Shown here: positions 1 to 8,377 of the stretch, piece after piece | Position numbering within the stretch: position 1 is the stretch's first letter | How the letters are laid out: every line of letters begins with the position of its first letter | Source: Candidatus Pseudomonas phytovorans | Lineage (GTDB): Bacteria > Pseudomonadota > Gammaproteobacteria > Pseudomonadales > Pseudomonadaceae | Assembly (NCBI GenBank): GCA_029202525.1 | Contig: CP119325.1 | Span: 2,268,001-2,332,000 of the forward strand | Direction of reading: 5' to 3' | DNA: 64,000 bases | Made by a program: the position numbers and the translations under genes | The notes under the pieces: model-generated | Databases searched by the model: none | What the model was told of the DNA's origin: nothing | What the model saw: only the letters and a program-made list of their open reading frames with translations

Positions 1-1
1 G

Positions 2-175
2 CATTTTTCATCACGCGTGGTTCGCGAAGCAAACGCGTTGCTGGTGGCATCAGGCGCGCGAATGGAAATTTCATTACCGCGCGAACTGACGAGCGTGGTT
101 ACCAACACCCGAAAAACGCGCTCGGAACTGAAGGCAGCATTCGCTGCTGCTTACTCCCGCTTACGCAAAGGGTGA
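2..175 (+). CDS. 3' end of an unidentified protein (partial)
   Basis: An open frame enters from the left edge and runs 57 codons to a TGA at 173-175. The visible tail is basic and ends in SRLRKG. It stops 7 nt before the start of the next gene, so the two are probably co-transcribed. I do not recognise the family. Base composition is lower in GC than the core genes to the right, which suggests accessory DNA. Confidence 0.55.
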   Translation, partial: HFSSRVVREANALLVASGARMEISLPRELTSVVTNTRKTRSELKAAFAAAYSRLRKG

Positions 176-182
176 GAGCCCG

Positions 183-689
183 ATGGCTGACGGCTGTTAC
201 AACCACATCTACTCGGTACTCGTGGAGAATGAGCAAGACACGCTCGGTATCATTGCCTATTCGTTGTACAAGAGGCAAAAAATCGAGTTCATCCAGGCTT
301 TCAAGGAAAAACATGATCGAGAGCCGAGAGATGAAGATTTGGAACATTTCCACGATGTAAGCAACAGCCCTTCGCAGATCGAAGGTTACCGCAATCAAGC
401 CAGCCAGCTGGCTCAGGGGTTTCTAGATGCCTCGATTGCGGCGCAAGCAGTGGAACTTGAGCAGTACTATTCCGACAAGGCAAGCAGCGAAATCAAGCAA
501 GCCAAGCCAGGGTTTTGGTTGGGTGTGGTGCAGAGCCTTGTGGGCTCAATCCTCTTTGTATTCTTGCTGGGTTTTCTGGTGTTCTTCACGTGGAGTTTGA
601 ATCAAGGCCCAAAGCAGGTTATTGAACAGGTCTTCGATGTAACCATTCTCGACACAGCCTCTCTGGTTGAAGCAGCAGGGTCACCCTAG
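183..689 (+). CDS. hypothetical single-helix membrane protein
   Basis: 168 aa. The first ~110 residues are charged and probably helical. A hydrophobic stretch at about residues 112-138 (LVGSILFVFLLGFLVFFT) looks like one membrane helix, and a ~30-residue tail follows. The ATG lies 7 nt after the upstream partial gene, so it is probably the second gene of an operon that begins outside the window. No enzymatic motif is visible and I do not recognise the family. A soluble domain anchored by one C-terminal helix is seen in many accessory and defence operons, but nothing here proves that role. Confidence 0.6.
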   Translation: MADGCYNHIYSVLVENEQDTLGIIAYSLYKRQKIEFIQAFKEKHDREPRDEDLEHFHDVSNSPSQIEGYRNQASQLAQGFLDASIAAQAVELEQYYSDKASSEIKQAKPGFWLGVVQSLVGSILFVFLLGFLVFFTWSLNQGPKQVIEQVFDVTILDTASLVEAAGSP

Positions 690-923
690 CGGTCACTCCT
701 GAGAGCGACAAGGAACGAACGGACACAATTCAGCAACACCCATCCCCTAACCTAGGCCTTGCCTAGGGAACGGCATACACCTCCAGGAAGGAACCAAACG
801 GGTTCAGGGCACTCTGACCCTCACTCGTTGCCAAGGATGGCATTCACTACAAGGGCGCCCTTTGACTGATGAGGGCGATGTGGCGGGTCTACCCGATTTT
901 CTCTGCCACACGAGCCTGCCTTG
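690..923. other. gene-free junction between accessory and core DNA
   Basis: No supported gene. It holds a 7-bp inverted repeat with a 3-nt spacer, CCTAGGC (751-757) and GCCTAGG (761-767), with no following T-run, so it is at most a weak terminator. GC content and codon pattern shift from accessory-like to P. putida-like across this stretch. Confidence 0.4.
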
Positions 924-1586
924 ATGAAGTTGCCAACATTCTTCCGCCGTCGCCGCCATTTGCTGCTGAGCCTGGCACTCACGGTCGTCGCCGTGCCGCT
1001 GGCGCTGGAGGCTGTCGAAAGCCGGGCTCAACCGGTGGATGGCACCCAGACCCTGGTGTTCCTGCGCCATGCAGAGAAACCGGGCGAGGGCCTTGGCCAG
1101 TTGAACTGCCAGGGCCTCAACCGCGCACTGGACCTGGCAACCTTGCTGCCGGAGCGTTTCGGGAATGCCGACTATGTGTTTGCCGCCAACCCTTCGCGGC
1201 ATGTCGAGGAAGGCAGCAAGGACGAAAGCTATAGCTACATCCGCCCGCTGATGACCATCACCCCCAGCGCCATACGCCTCGGCTTGCCAGTGAATATCGA
1301 CTACGGCGCCAATGACACCGACGAACTGGCCGATGAGTTGCTCAGCGACAAATACCGCAATGCGACCATCTACACTGCCTGGTCCCACGGCTACCTGCCG
1401 GAACTGATCAACACTGTGGCCGGCAAGGCTTTGGGTGAAGACCGAGTGATCACCGAGGACTGGAGCGGCGATGACTTCGACACCCTCTACGTACTGACCC
1501 TGACCTGGCATGACGGCAAGGCCAGCCTGCTCAGCCGCAACGTGCGCCAGGGCCTGAATGGCGGCGCACATAGCTGCCCGACATAA
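924..1586 (+). CDS. histidine phosphatase family protein, exported or membrane-anchored
   Basis: 220 aa from ATG 924; a TTG one codon earlier is also possible and no strong ribosome site separates them. A basic N-terminus and hydrophobic segment (about residues 10-28) suggest a signal peptide or anchor. The segment VFLRHAEKPGEG carries the RHxE form of the phosphohistidine signature of the phosphoglycerate-mutase-like superfamily. A second histidine (AWSHGYLPEL) sits where the family usually has its other active-site His. The substrate cannot be told from sequence. It is monocistronic and followed by a REP pair. Confidence 0.75.
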   Translation: MKLPTFFRRRRHLLLSLALTVVAVPLALEAVESRAQPVDGTQTLVFLRHAEKPGEGLGQLNCQGLNRALDLATLLPERFGNADYVFAANPSRHVEEGSKDESYSYIRPLMTITPSAIRLGLPVNIDYGANDTDELADELLSDKYRNATIYTAWSHGYLPELINTVAGKALGEDRVITEDWSGDDFDTLYVLTLTWHDGKASLLSRNVRQGLNGGAHSCPT

Positions 1587-1644
1587 GGGTTTTAGTCATG
1601 GCCTGTGGCAGTGCAGCGGTTGGCCCGGATGATGGGTTGAACTG

Positions 1645-1745
1645 TACCGGCCTCTTCGCGGGCACGCCCGCTCCCACAGGGATCCCTAAGTCTTCAGTCT
1701 TGTGGTTATCCTGTGGGAGCGGGCGTGCCCGCGAAGAGGCCGGTA
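1645..1745. repeat. REP inverted pair
   Basis: Arms 1645-1680 and 1710-1745 are near-perfect inverted copies of the P. putida REP unit (core GCTCCCACAGG / CCTGTGGGAGC) around a 29-nt spacer. It lies between two convergent genes and could act as a bidirectional transcript end or a gyrase/transposase-type REP site. Confidence 0.85.
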
Positions 1746-1760
1746 CTGGCAAGTAAAGGA

Positions 1761-2489
1761 CTAGTGGCCGAACCGCATCGGCCAGCCGATCACCTTCTTC
1801 GCCCGCGGCGTGGCATAAGTGCGCACCTTGGAGGTACTCAGGCCCATGCGCACCAGCGATTCGGCAATGGTCACCGCCGCGCTCACGCCATCCACCACCG
1901 GCACGCCGGTGCGCTGGCGGATCTGCTCGTCCAGCCCGGCCATGCCGCCGCAACCCAGGCAAATCACTTCAGCCTTGTCTTCCCGCACGGCGCGTTCGGC
2001 CTGCTCGACAATCGCCTCCACGGCCCGCTGCGGGTCGGCTTCCAGTTCCAGCACCGCCAGCCCACTTGCCCGTACCGACGCACAGCGGTCATAAAGGCCC
2101 GAAAGCTTCAGGCGGTCTTCGATCAGTGGCACGGTGCGGTCCAGCGTGGTTACCACCGAGTAGGCATGGCCCAGGTACATCGCGGTACTGGCCGCCGCAT
2201 CGGTGATGTCCACCACCGGCACGTTCAGCAATTCCTGCAGGCCTTCGCGGCCGTGCTCGCCGTAACCGGCCTGGATCACGGCGTCATAGGGGCCATCGTA
2301 GGCCAGCACGCGGTCCATCACTGCGATTGCGGCCAGGTAGCTTTCGAAGTTGCCTTCCACCGACTCGGCGCCGAACCAAGGGGTAAGGCCGATGATTTCG
2401 GTGCCGGGCGCAGCTACCAGTCGGGCCTGCTCGGCAATGGCTTCGGTGATGGCTTCGGTGGTGTTGACGTTGGCAATCAGGATACGCAT
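1761..2489 (-). CDS. Asp/Glu/hydantoin racemase family protein (allantoin/hydantoin racemase-like)
   Basis: 242 aa with the family's two-lobed pattern. It begins MRILIANVNTTEAIT (substrate-loop Asn-Thr) and has VVTTLDRT near residue 112 and ICLGCGGM at 176-183. Racemases of this family use two cysteines. Here the second is present (Cys180), but the first position reads QAGYGEHG with Gly75. It follows the NCS1 permease gene by only 16 nt, so the pair probably handles a cyclic ureide such as allantoin or a hydantoin. The missing Cys suggests altered chemistry (isomerase or decarboxylase-like), or that another residue acts as the base. The family call is firm; the substrate is inferred. Confidence 0.75.
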   Translation of the reverse strand: MRILIANVNTTEAITEAIAEQARLVAAPGTEIIGLTPWFGAESVEGNFESYLAAIAVMDRVLAYDGPYDAVIQAGYGEHGREGLQELLNVPVVDITDAAASTAMYLGHAYSVVTTLDRTVPLIEDRLKLSGLYDRCASVRASGLAVLELEADPQRAVEAIVEQAERAVREDKAEVICLGCGGMAGLDEQIRQRTGVPVVDGVSAAVTIAESLVRMGLSTSKVRTYATPRAKKVIGWPMRFGH

Positions 2490-2505
2490 GGGCAGTTTTC
2501 CCCGG

Positions 2506-4038
2506 TCAGTGGCTGCTGTGGTCGACGGCGATGCATTCGCCGCTGACGTCGTGGTAGTGGCGGTTGCGTGGTGCGATCAGTAGGTACAGGGCGGCGGCGA
2601 TGCCGGCACCGATCAGCCAGGAGAACGGCGCCACGCTGTGGAAACTGGGTATCAGGGCCAGAACGATGGCCAGCAACGCGGCCGGTACGAAAGCGGCCAC
2701 GGCGCGCAGGTTGATGCCCTTGCTGTAGTGGTAAGCGCCGGTCGGGTGCTCGGTGTACAGCTCTGGCACGTTGATGCAGCCTTTGCGCAGCAGCCAGTAG
2801 TCGGCCATGATCACGCCATACAGCGGGCCCAGCAGCGCGCCCAGGCCGGACAGGAAGTACACGATCACCAGCGGACTGTTGTACAGGTTCCACGGCAAAA
2901 TCAGCACGGCCAGGGTGGCACTGATCAGCCCGGCGCGTTTGAAGTTCAGGTGGCGCGGGGCCAGGTTGCTGAGCACGAAGGCCGGGGCGACGAAGTTGGC
3001 CATGATGTTCACCGCCACGGTGACGATCAGGAAGGCCACGCAGCCCAGTACCAGGAACAGCGTGTTGGGGATGGCGGCGACGATCTGTGTCGGGCTGTCG
3101 ATGATCTGGCCATTGATCTGGAATTGCGCGCCGCACAGCACCACGGTGATCACGGCAAACACCAGGATGTTCACCGGCAGGCCCCAGAAGTTGCCGACGC
3201 GGATGGTCTTGCGGCATGGCGAAGAGCGGGCGAAATCACAGAAGTTCAGCACCAGCGTGCCGTAGATCGCCAGCCACAATGCGCCGCCGGCGAAGATGTT
3301 GCGCCACATCTCAACGCCGGTCAGTGGCTCGGCTACCGACCAGGCGATACGCGCGTCTGCCTTTAAGTACATGAACACTGCCAGGGCGGCAACGGTCAGC
3401 AGGATCACCGGGCCGGCGAAGGCCTCGTAGCGGCGCACCATCTCCATGCCGTAGGCCAGAATCACCAACTGCACCAGCCAGATCGACACGAAGCACGCCC
3501 AGCCCAGGCTAGACAATCCAAGGATGCTGTCATGGTCGTAGGTTGCCATTTGCGGCCACACGGCGGTGAGCAGCACCCGCAGCACCACTGAGGCCAGGTA
3601 GGTCTGGATGCCGAACCAGGCGATTGCAATGACTGCACGGATCAGCGCCGGAATCTGCGCGCCATGGATGCCGAAGGCGATGCGGCTGATGACCGGGAAA
3701 GGTACCCCGGTTTTCTGCCCCATGTAGCCGGACAGGTTCATGAAGAAGTAGACCAGCGCTGCACCAATGGCCAGCGACAACAGAATTTGCCAGCCACCCA
3801 GGCCGAGGGCGAACAAGCCCATGGCGAACGAATAGTTGGCAATATTGTGCACATCGTTTGTCCACAACGCGAAGATACTGTAGCCGCCCCAACGACGGCC
3901 TTCGCTTTTGGTCGGGGCCAGGTCGCGGTTATGCAGGCGCGGGCTAAGGGCAAGTTCCGGCGCGCTGCCGGCAAGGGTGGAAGCGGGGTGGGTGCTGGCG
4001 ACGGATAGTTCAGGGGCAAGGTCGAGGCTGCTACTCAT
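2506..4038 (-). CDS. NCS1-family permease (allantoin/hydantoin/nucleobase type)
   Basis: 510 aa from ATG 4038, chosen because CAGGAG precedes it by about 10 nt; an in-frame start at 4098 would add 20 non-conserved residues. The early segment RRWGGYSIFALWTNDVHN is typical of NCS1 sodium- or proton-coupled importers, and about 12 hydrophobic segments follow. It heads a two-gene operon with the racemase-like gene. A TTGTATACAA palindrome 155 nt upstream matches sites in front of the purine/glyoxylate operons in this window, which points to allantoin or a related ureide as substrate (inference). Confidence 0.82.
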   Translation of the reverse strand: MSSSLDLAPELSVASTHPASTLAGSAPELALSPRLHNRDLAPTKSEGRRWGGYSIFALWTNDVHNIANYSFAMGLFALGLGGWQILLSLAIGAALVYFFMNLSGYMGQKTGVPFPVISRIAFGIHGAQIPALIRAVIAIAWFGIQTYLASVVLRVLLTAVWPQMATYDHDSILGLSSLGWACFVSIWLVQLVILAYGMEMVRRYEAFAGPVILLTVAALAVFMYLKADARIAWSVAEPLTGVEMWRNIFAGGALWLAIYGTLVLNFCDFARSSPCRKTIRVGNFWGLPVNILVFAVITVVLCGAQFQINGQIIDSPTQIVAAIPNTLFLVLGCVAFLIVTVAVNIMANFVAPAFVLSNLAPRHLNFKRAGLISATLAVLILPWNLYNSPLVIVYFLSGLGALLGPLYGVIMADYWLLRKGCINVPELYTEHPTGAYHYSKGINLRAVAAFVPAALLAIVLALIPSFHSVAPFSWLIGAGIAAALYLLIAPRNRHYHDVSGECIAVDHSSH

Positions 4039-4193
4039 TCCGGCGGGCTCCTGATGCACATGGACTGCGATGAGCGGGCATGCGCACGGGCTCGCCATCT
4101 CGTCAGTCCAGCGTTGGCATCACAGGGTTCTGGGCGCGGCGGCCGATATTGGACCGGCGTCGCGGGTTCTTGTGTATTTATGTTTTGTTTAAA

Positions 4194-4203
4194 TTGTATA
4201 CAA
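4194..4203. promoter_or_regulatory. TTGTATACAA palindrome, candidate GclR-type operator
   Basis: Perfect 10-bp palindrome 155 nt upstream of the NCS1 permease start. The same sequence lies in front of gcl, the GlcG-like gene and puuE. A weaker copy, ATGTGTACAA, sits at 4454-4463. Binding by GclR is inferred from recurrence alone. Confidence 0.55.
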
Positions 4204-4315
4204 AACACGAACACACAAGAGCGAGTTCCATGCCAAGGAAAAGCGAGTTTCAACAAGTGCTTGTTTCGATATTATCTTTTTGAAAGATAAGGTAATGAAA
4301 TACAGAGGATATAAA

Positions 4316-4373
4316 TTGACCAAATGAACAGGTTTATTTTTTTTGGTGATTGATTAGTTGATCATTTGGTCAA
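4316..4373. repeat. 12-bp perfect inverted repeat in the permease upstream region
   Basis: TTGACCAAATGA (4316-4327) and TCATTTGGTCAA (4362-4373) are exact reverse complements separated by 34 nt of AT-rich DNA with a T-run. The half-site GGTCAA also occurs in candidate operators upstream of the purine permease and xdhA. It may be a looping operator or a stem-loop. The rest of 4039-4595 holds the palindrome at 4194, a REP pair and no gene. Confidence 0.55.
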
Positions 4374-4487
4374 AATATCCGACAGGAAGTGTGTAACGTA
4401 TTAGGGCGTTGCTCGGGAAGTTGCACACAAAAATGGCACTTTTGGTGACGTTTATGTGTACAAAAAATGGTCAGCTTTTCCTGTCCC

Positions 4488-4581
4488 GGCCTCTTCGCGG
4501 GCGCGTCCGCTCCCACAGGGATCACCACAGGCCAGAATTCTGTGCAGTACCTGTGAGAGCGGGCATGCCCGCGAAGGGGCC
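4488..4581. repeat. REP inverted pair
   Basis: Arms 4488-4519 and 4550-4581 are diverged inverted REP copies (GCTCCCACAGG / CCTGTGAGAGC). They lie just beyond the 3' end of the Lrp-type regulator gene. Confidence 0.8.
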
Positions 4582-4595
4582 ATTCCAGGAGGAAA

Positions 4596-5033
4596 TCAAT
4601 CCATCGGCGGCAACCGCCGCTTCACCGGGCTTTTCTTGATGATCGCGGTATTGGTTTCGGCCAGCACATTGATGCGGTCGAGCAGGGTGTCCAGTTGCTC
4701 CATCGAGCGCACATGCAGCCGGGCGATAAAGCAGTCTTCGCCGGTGACCTTGTCGCACTCGGTGAACTCGGGGATGGCAATGATCTGCCGTTCCACCTCC
4801 TGCAACTGGCCCGGCAGTGGGCGAATGCGCACGATGGCCTGTAACTGGTAACCAAAGGCGCGCGGGTCGACCTCCACCGTGTAACCCCGCAGCACCCCAC
4901 GTTCTTCCAGGCGGCGCAAGCGCTCGCTGACGCTGGGCGCCGACAGCCCGCTGACTTGCGCCAAGGCTTTGAGCGAGCGGCGAGAGTCTTCCATCAGTGC
5001 ATTGATCAACAGCTGGTCGATGGTGTCAGTCAT
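4596..5033 (-). CDS. Lrp/AsnC family transcriptional regulator
   Basis: 145 aa, usual length for the family. An N-terminal winged helix (about residues 4-60: DQLLINALMEDSRRSLKALA, then LSAPSVSERLRRLEERGVL) is followed by a RAM/AsnC ligand-binding domain (YQLQAIVRIRP...CDKVTGEDCFIARLHV). It is divergent from the DMT transporter gene with a 133-nt gap, so it probably controls that exporter in response to an amino acid, as is common for Lrp-transporter pairs. The ligand is unknown. Confidence 0.9.
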   Translation of the reverse strand: MTDTIDQLLINALMEDSRRSLKALAQVSGLSAPSVSERLRRLEERGVLRGYTVEVDPRAFGYQLQAIVRIRPLPGQLQEVERQIIAIPEFTECDKVTGEDCFIARLHVRSMEQLDTLLDRINVLAETNTAIIKKSPVKRRLPPMD

Positions 5034-5166
5034 GGGTACCTCATCAGGTGATTCGCGTTATTTGCCTTGATAGTAAAGGTAAGGGTGCAAATCTGCCTTG
5101 GTTATCCGCTGGAAGGCTAAGCAGCAACCTTTGCATACTGTTGCCATCGTCAACGGGAGGTGTGAG

Positions 5167-6063
5167 ATGGACAATTCATTGCGCCGTGGCTCGCTGGAAA
5201 TGGTCTTCGCCATGCTGATTTCCGGGACCATAGGCTGGTTCGTGCTGGTGTCCGGTCAGCCGGTGCTTGAGGTGGTGTTCTGGCGTTGCGTGTTCGGCGC
5301 CGTGACCTTGCTGGTGATTTGCGCCGTTTTCGGCTTCTTGCGGCCGGGTGTGATCAGTCGCACGGCGTTCTTGCTGGCGATTGTCAGTGGCGTGGCCATT
5401 GTCGGTAACTGGTTGCTGTTGTTTGCCTCTTACTCGCGGGCGTCCATTGCCATTGGCACGGCGGTATACAACGTGCAGCCGTTCATGTTGGTGGGGCTGG
5501 CGGCGCTGTTCCTGGGCGAGAAGATCACGTTGGCCAAGGTCACCTGGCTGAGCATCGCCTTCCTCGGCATGTTGGCCATCGTCAGTGCCCACGGTGCGAA
5601 CCAGGGGAGTGGTGAAGACTACTTGCTGGGCATTGCCCTGGCACTGGGCGCGGCGTTCTTGTATGCCATTGCCGCGTTGATCATCAAGCGTCTGAGTGGC
5701 ACGCCACCCCACCTGATTGCGTTGATTCAGGTAACTACCGGTGCCTTGCTGCTGGCGCCGTGGGTCAAGCTCGGCGGATTGCCGGGTGAAGTGCCAGCGC
5801 TGGCCAGCCTGCTGATCCTGGGCATCGTGCATACCGGCGTGATGTATGTGCTGTTGTACAGCGCCATTCAGCGCTTGCCCACCGCGTTGACCGGAGCGCT
5901 CTCGTTCATCTATCCGATTGCGGCAATTGTGGTGGACTGGGTGGCGTTCGGGCACCGCCTGGCGCCGTTGCAGTGGCTGGGCGTTGGGCTGATTCTGCTG
6001 GCGGCGGCGGGGATGCAGCAGGGGTGGTGGTTTCGCCCGGCGCGGGTTGCCGTGAAGCATTGA
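5167..6063 (+). CDS. DMT-superfamily transporter (EamA domains)
   Basis: 298 aa from ATG 5167, with GGGAGG 6 nt upstream; the longer frame from 5098 lacks a ribosome site. Ten hydrophobic segments form two EamA repeats, the second beginning near GIALALGAAFLYAIAALIIKRL. Family members export amino acids or other metabolites. It is divergent from an Lrp-type gene, the usual arrangement for a regulated efflux permease. Substrate not determinable. Confidence 0.88.
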   Translation: MDNSLRRGSLEMVFAMLISGTIGWFVLVSGQPVLEVVFWRCVFGAVTLLVICAVFGFLRPGVISRTAFLLAIVSGVAIVGNWLLLFASYSRASIAIGTAVYNVQPFMLVGLAALFLGEKITLAKVTWLSIAFLGMLAIVSAHGANQGSGEDYLLGIALALGAAFLYAIAALIIKRLSGTPPHLIALIQVTTGALLLAPWVKLGGLPGEVPALASLLILGIVHTGVMYVLLYSAIQRLPTALTGALSFIYPIAAIVVDWVAFGHRLAPLQWLGVGLILLAAAGMQQGWWFRPARVAVKH

Positions 6064-6110
6064 AGCGGGCTGCAAGGTAGAATGCCGGTTTTGCCAGCCT
6101 GCGACCCGCC

Positions 6111-7037
6111 ATGACTTCGCCAATCCACACCCTTGAGCAGCACCTGCTCGCCGCGCTCGACCCTGCCCCGCAGGAAACCCGCCGCCTGTTCCACGGTCGT
6201 GGCCGTTGCTGGCCGGGCCTGGAGCAGGTCACTGTCGACTGGCTGCAAGGTGTGCTGTCGGTCGCTTTGTTCCGCGAGCTGCCCGAAGGCCAGCTGGCCG
6301 AACTGGAGGCCATGCTGCGCAACCTCGCCGAGCGCCCGCAGTGGACTGGCCAGGCCATCATCATCCAGCACCGCTACCTGCCCGACAGCCCGGGCCAGTG
6401 GCTGCTGGGCGAGCCGTGCCAGCAACGCGAAGTGGTCGAAGACGGCCTGTCGTATCTGCTGGACCTGGGGGTGCGGCAGAACAACGGTCTGTTTCTCGAC
6501 ATGCGCTACGGGCGACGCTGGGTGCGCGAGCAGGGGGCGGGCAAGCGCGTACTGAACCTGTTCGCCTACACCTGCGGCTTCTCGGTGGCGGCCATTGCCG
6601 GTGGCGCCGAGCAGGTGGTGAACCTGGACATGGCCAAGTCGGCTTTGTCGCGGGGCAGGGACAACCACCGGCTGAATTGCCACGATGCGTCGCGGGTGGC
6701 GTACCTGGGGCACGAACTGTTCAAGTCATGGGGCAAGGTGCGCAAGTACGGGCCTTATGATCTGATCATCATCGATCCGCCGACCTTCCAGCGCGGCAGC
6801 TTTGTGCTCACCCAGGACTACGCGAAGATCCTGCGGCGTTTGCCGGAGTTGTTGAGCGAAGGGGGTACGGTGCTGGCGTGTGTCAACGACCCGGGGATCG
6901 GGCCGGAGTTTCTGATCGAGGGGATGGCCGAGCAGGCGCCGGGGCTGGCGTTTGTCGAGCGGCTGGAGAACCCGCCGGAGTTTCCGGATGCGGACCCGGC
7001 TGGGGGCTTGAAGGCCTTGGTGTTCCGCCAGGTTTGA
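6111..7037 (+). CDS. class I SAM-dependent methyltransferase (RlmI/RlmK-like)
   Basis: 308 aa. The central domain has the SAM motif VLNLFAYTCGFSVAAIAGGA (about residues 144-163), an acidic ribose-binding residue in VNLDMAK, and the catalytic-type motif DLIIIDPPTF near residue 220. This arrangement belongs to the 23S rRNA large-subunit methyltransferases and relatives. No PUA domain is visible, so the target (rRNA or another nucleic acid) is open. It starts 47 nt after the DMT gene. Confidence 0.82.
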   Translation: MTSPIHTLEQHLLAALDPAPQETRRLFHGRGRCWPGLEQVTVDWLQGVLSVALFRELPEGQLAELEAMLRNLAERPQWTGQAIIIQHRYLPDSPGQWLLGEPCQQREVVEDGLSYLLDLGVRQNNGLFLDMRYGRRWVREQGAGKRVLNLFAYTCGFSVAAIAGGAEQVVNLDMAKSALSRGRDNHRLNCHDASRVAYLGHELFKSWGKVRKYGPYDLIIIDPPTFQRGSFVLTQDYAKILRRLPELLSEGGTVLACVNDPGIGPEFLIEGMAEQAPGLAFVERLENPPEFPDADPAGGLKALVFRQV

Positions 7038-7048
7038 TGTTGCCCTTG

Positions 7049-7146
7049 CTGGCCTCTTCGCGGCTAAAGCCGCTCCCACAGGGATCGCCACAGGTCCGAA
7101 CACTGTGGGGTCCCTGTGGGAGCGGGTTCACCCGCGAAGAGGCCAG
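7049..7146. repeat. REP inverted pair
   Basis: Arms 7049-7084 and 7111-7146 (CTGGCCTCTTCGCGG...CTCCCACAGGGA and its inverse) sit between two convergent genes, a typical P. putida REP position. Confidence 0.85.
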
Positions 7147-7161
7147 CACGGCCTGCATCAG

Positions 7162-8160
7162 TTACTGGCCGGTGTAGATCTGGTCAAACACCCCACCATC
7201 ATTGAAGTGGGTCTTTTGCACGGTGCGCCAGTCACCAAAGGTTTTCTCCACCGACAGGAAGTCCACTTTCGGGAAGCGGTCGGTGTACTTGGCCAGTACC
7301 GTCGCATCACGTGGGCGCAGGTAATTGTTAGCGGCGATCTCCTGAGCCTCGGGCGACCACAGGTACTTCAGGTATTCCTCGGCCACGGCTTGGGTGCCCT
7401 TCTTGGCCACCACCTTGTCGACCACGCTCACCGGTGGCTCGGCTTCGGCCGACACACTTGGGTAGACCACTTCGAACTGATCGCGGCCGAACTCGCGGGC
7501 GATCATCTCGGCTTCGTTCTCGAATGTGACCAGCACATCACCAATCTGGTTGGTCATGAAGGTAGTAGTAGCGGCACGGCCACCGGTGTCCAGCACGGGA
7601 GCCTGCTTGAACAGCTTGCCGACGAAGTCGCGGGCCTTGGTTTCGTCACCGCCTTGCTTGAGCACATAGCCCCAGGCCGACAGGTAGGTGTAGCGGCCGT
7701 TACCCGAGGTCTTGGGGTTGGGCACGATCACCTGTACGCCGTCCTTGAGCAGATCGGGCCAGTCTTTCAGGGCTTTCGGGTTGCCCTTGCGCACGATGAA
7801 CACAGTGGCCGAAGTGAATGGCGCGCTGTTGTTCGGCAGGCGCGTTACCCAGTTGTCCGGCACCAGCTTGCCATTGTCGGCCAGGGCGTTGATGTCGGTG
7901 GCCATGTTCATGGTGATGACATCGGCCGGCAGGCCATCGATCACCGAACGGGCTTGCTTGCTCGAACCGCCGAAGGACATCTGCACGGTGACCTTCTCTT
8001 TGTGCTCGGCTTCCCAGTGCTTCTGGAAGGCCGGGTTGTAGTCCTTGTAGAAGTCGCGCATCACGTCGTAGGAAACGTTGAGCAGGGTCGGGGCGGCCTG
8101 GGCGATGTTGCCCAGGGCCAGGCCTGCGGCGAGCAGCGAGGCGGTGAAAAGTTTTTTCAC
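7162..8160 (-). CDS. sbp: periplasmic sulfate-binding protein
   Basis: 332 aa. An N-terminal signal peptide (MKKLFTASLLAAGLALG, cleavage after AQA) leads into LLNVSYDVMRDFYKDYN, the hallmark start of the Sbp/CysP family. SFGGSSKQARSVIDG and NPKTSGNGRYTYL are sulfate-pocket segments. It delivers sulfate or thiosulfate to a CysTWA-type ABC importer in the inner membrane. No permease or ATPase gene is adjacent, so it must work with components encoded elsewhere. Confidence 0.9.
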   Translation of the reverse strand: MKKLFTASLLAAGLALGNIAQAAPTLLNVSYDVMRDFYKDYNPAFQKHWEAEHKEKVTVQMSFGGSSKQARSVIDGLPADVITMNMATDINALADNGKLVPDNWVTRLPNNSAPFTSATVFIVRKGNPKALKDWPDLLKDGVQVIVPNPKTSGNGRYTYLSAWGYVLKQGGDETKARDFVGKLFKQAPVLDTGGRAATTTFMTNQIGDVLVTFENEAEMIAREFGRDQFEVVYPSVSAEAEPPVSVVDKVVAKKGTQAVAEEYLKYLWSPEAQEIAANNYLRPRDATVLAKYTDRFPKVDFLSVEKTFGDWRTVQKTHFNDGGVFDQIYTGQ

Positions 8161-8269
8161 GTTGCTTCCTTGTTCTTGAAGGTTATTGGGGCAGATTGCC
8201 AGCGACTATAGCGGGTGGGTTTGTGCGGGTTAAAGAACAAAAACGACTTTGGTTATTCCGCTGCCTGGG

Positions 8270-8366
8270 CTGGCCTCTTCGCGGGTAAACCCGCTCCCAC
8301 AGAATCACCACAGGCCTGAATTGTGCGCGGTCCCTGTGGGAGCGGGTTCACCCGCGAAGAGGCCAG
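8270..8366. repeat. REP inverted pair
   Basis: Arms 8270-8302 and 8334-8366 are inverted REP copies between the sulfate-binding protein promoter and the 3' end of the ion channel gene. Confidence 0.85.
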
Positions 8367-8377
8367 TGCAGGCAACA

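Noticed and set aside
804..1571. 255-codon frame antisense to the histidine phosphatase
   Set aside because: High-GC shadow frame; the plus-strand frame has the RHxE signature.
5462..5471. CGGTATACAA, similar to the GclR-type palindrome
   Set aside because: It lies inside the DMT transporter coding sequence as ordinary codons (AVYNV) and lacks the TTG half.
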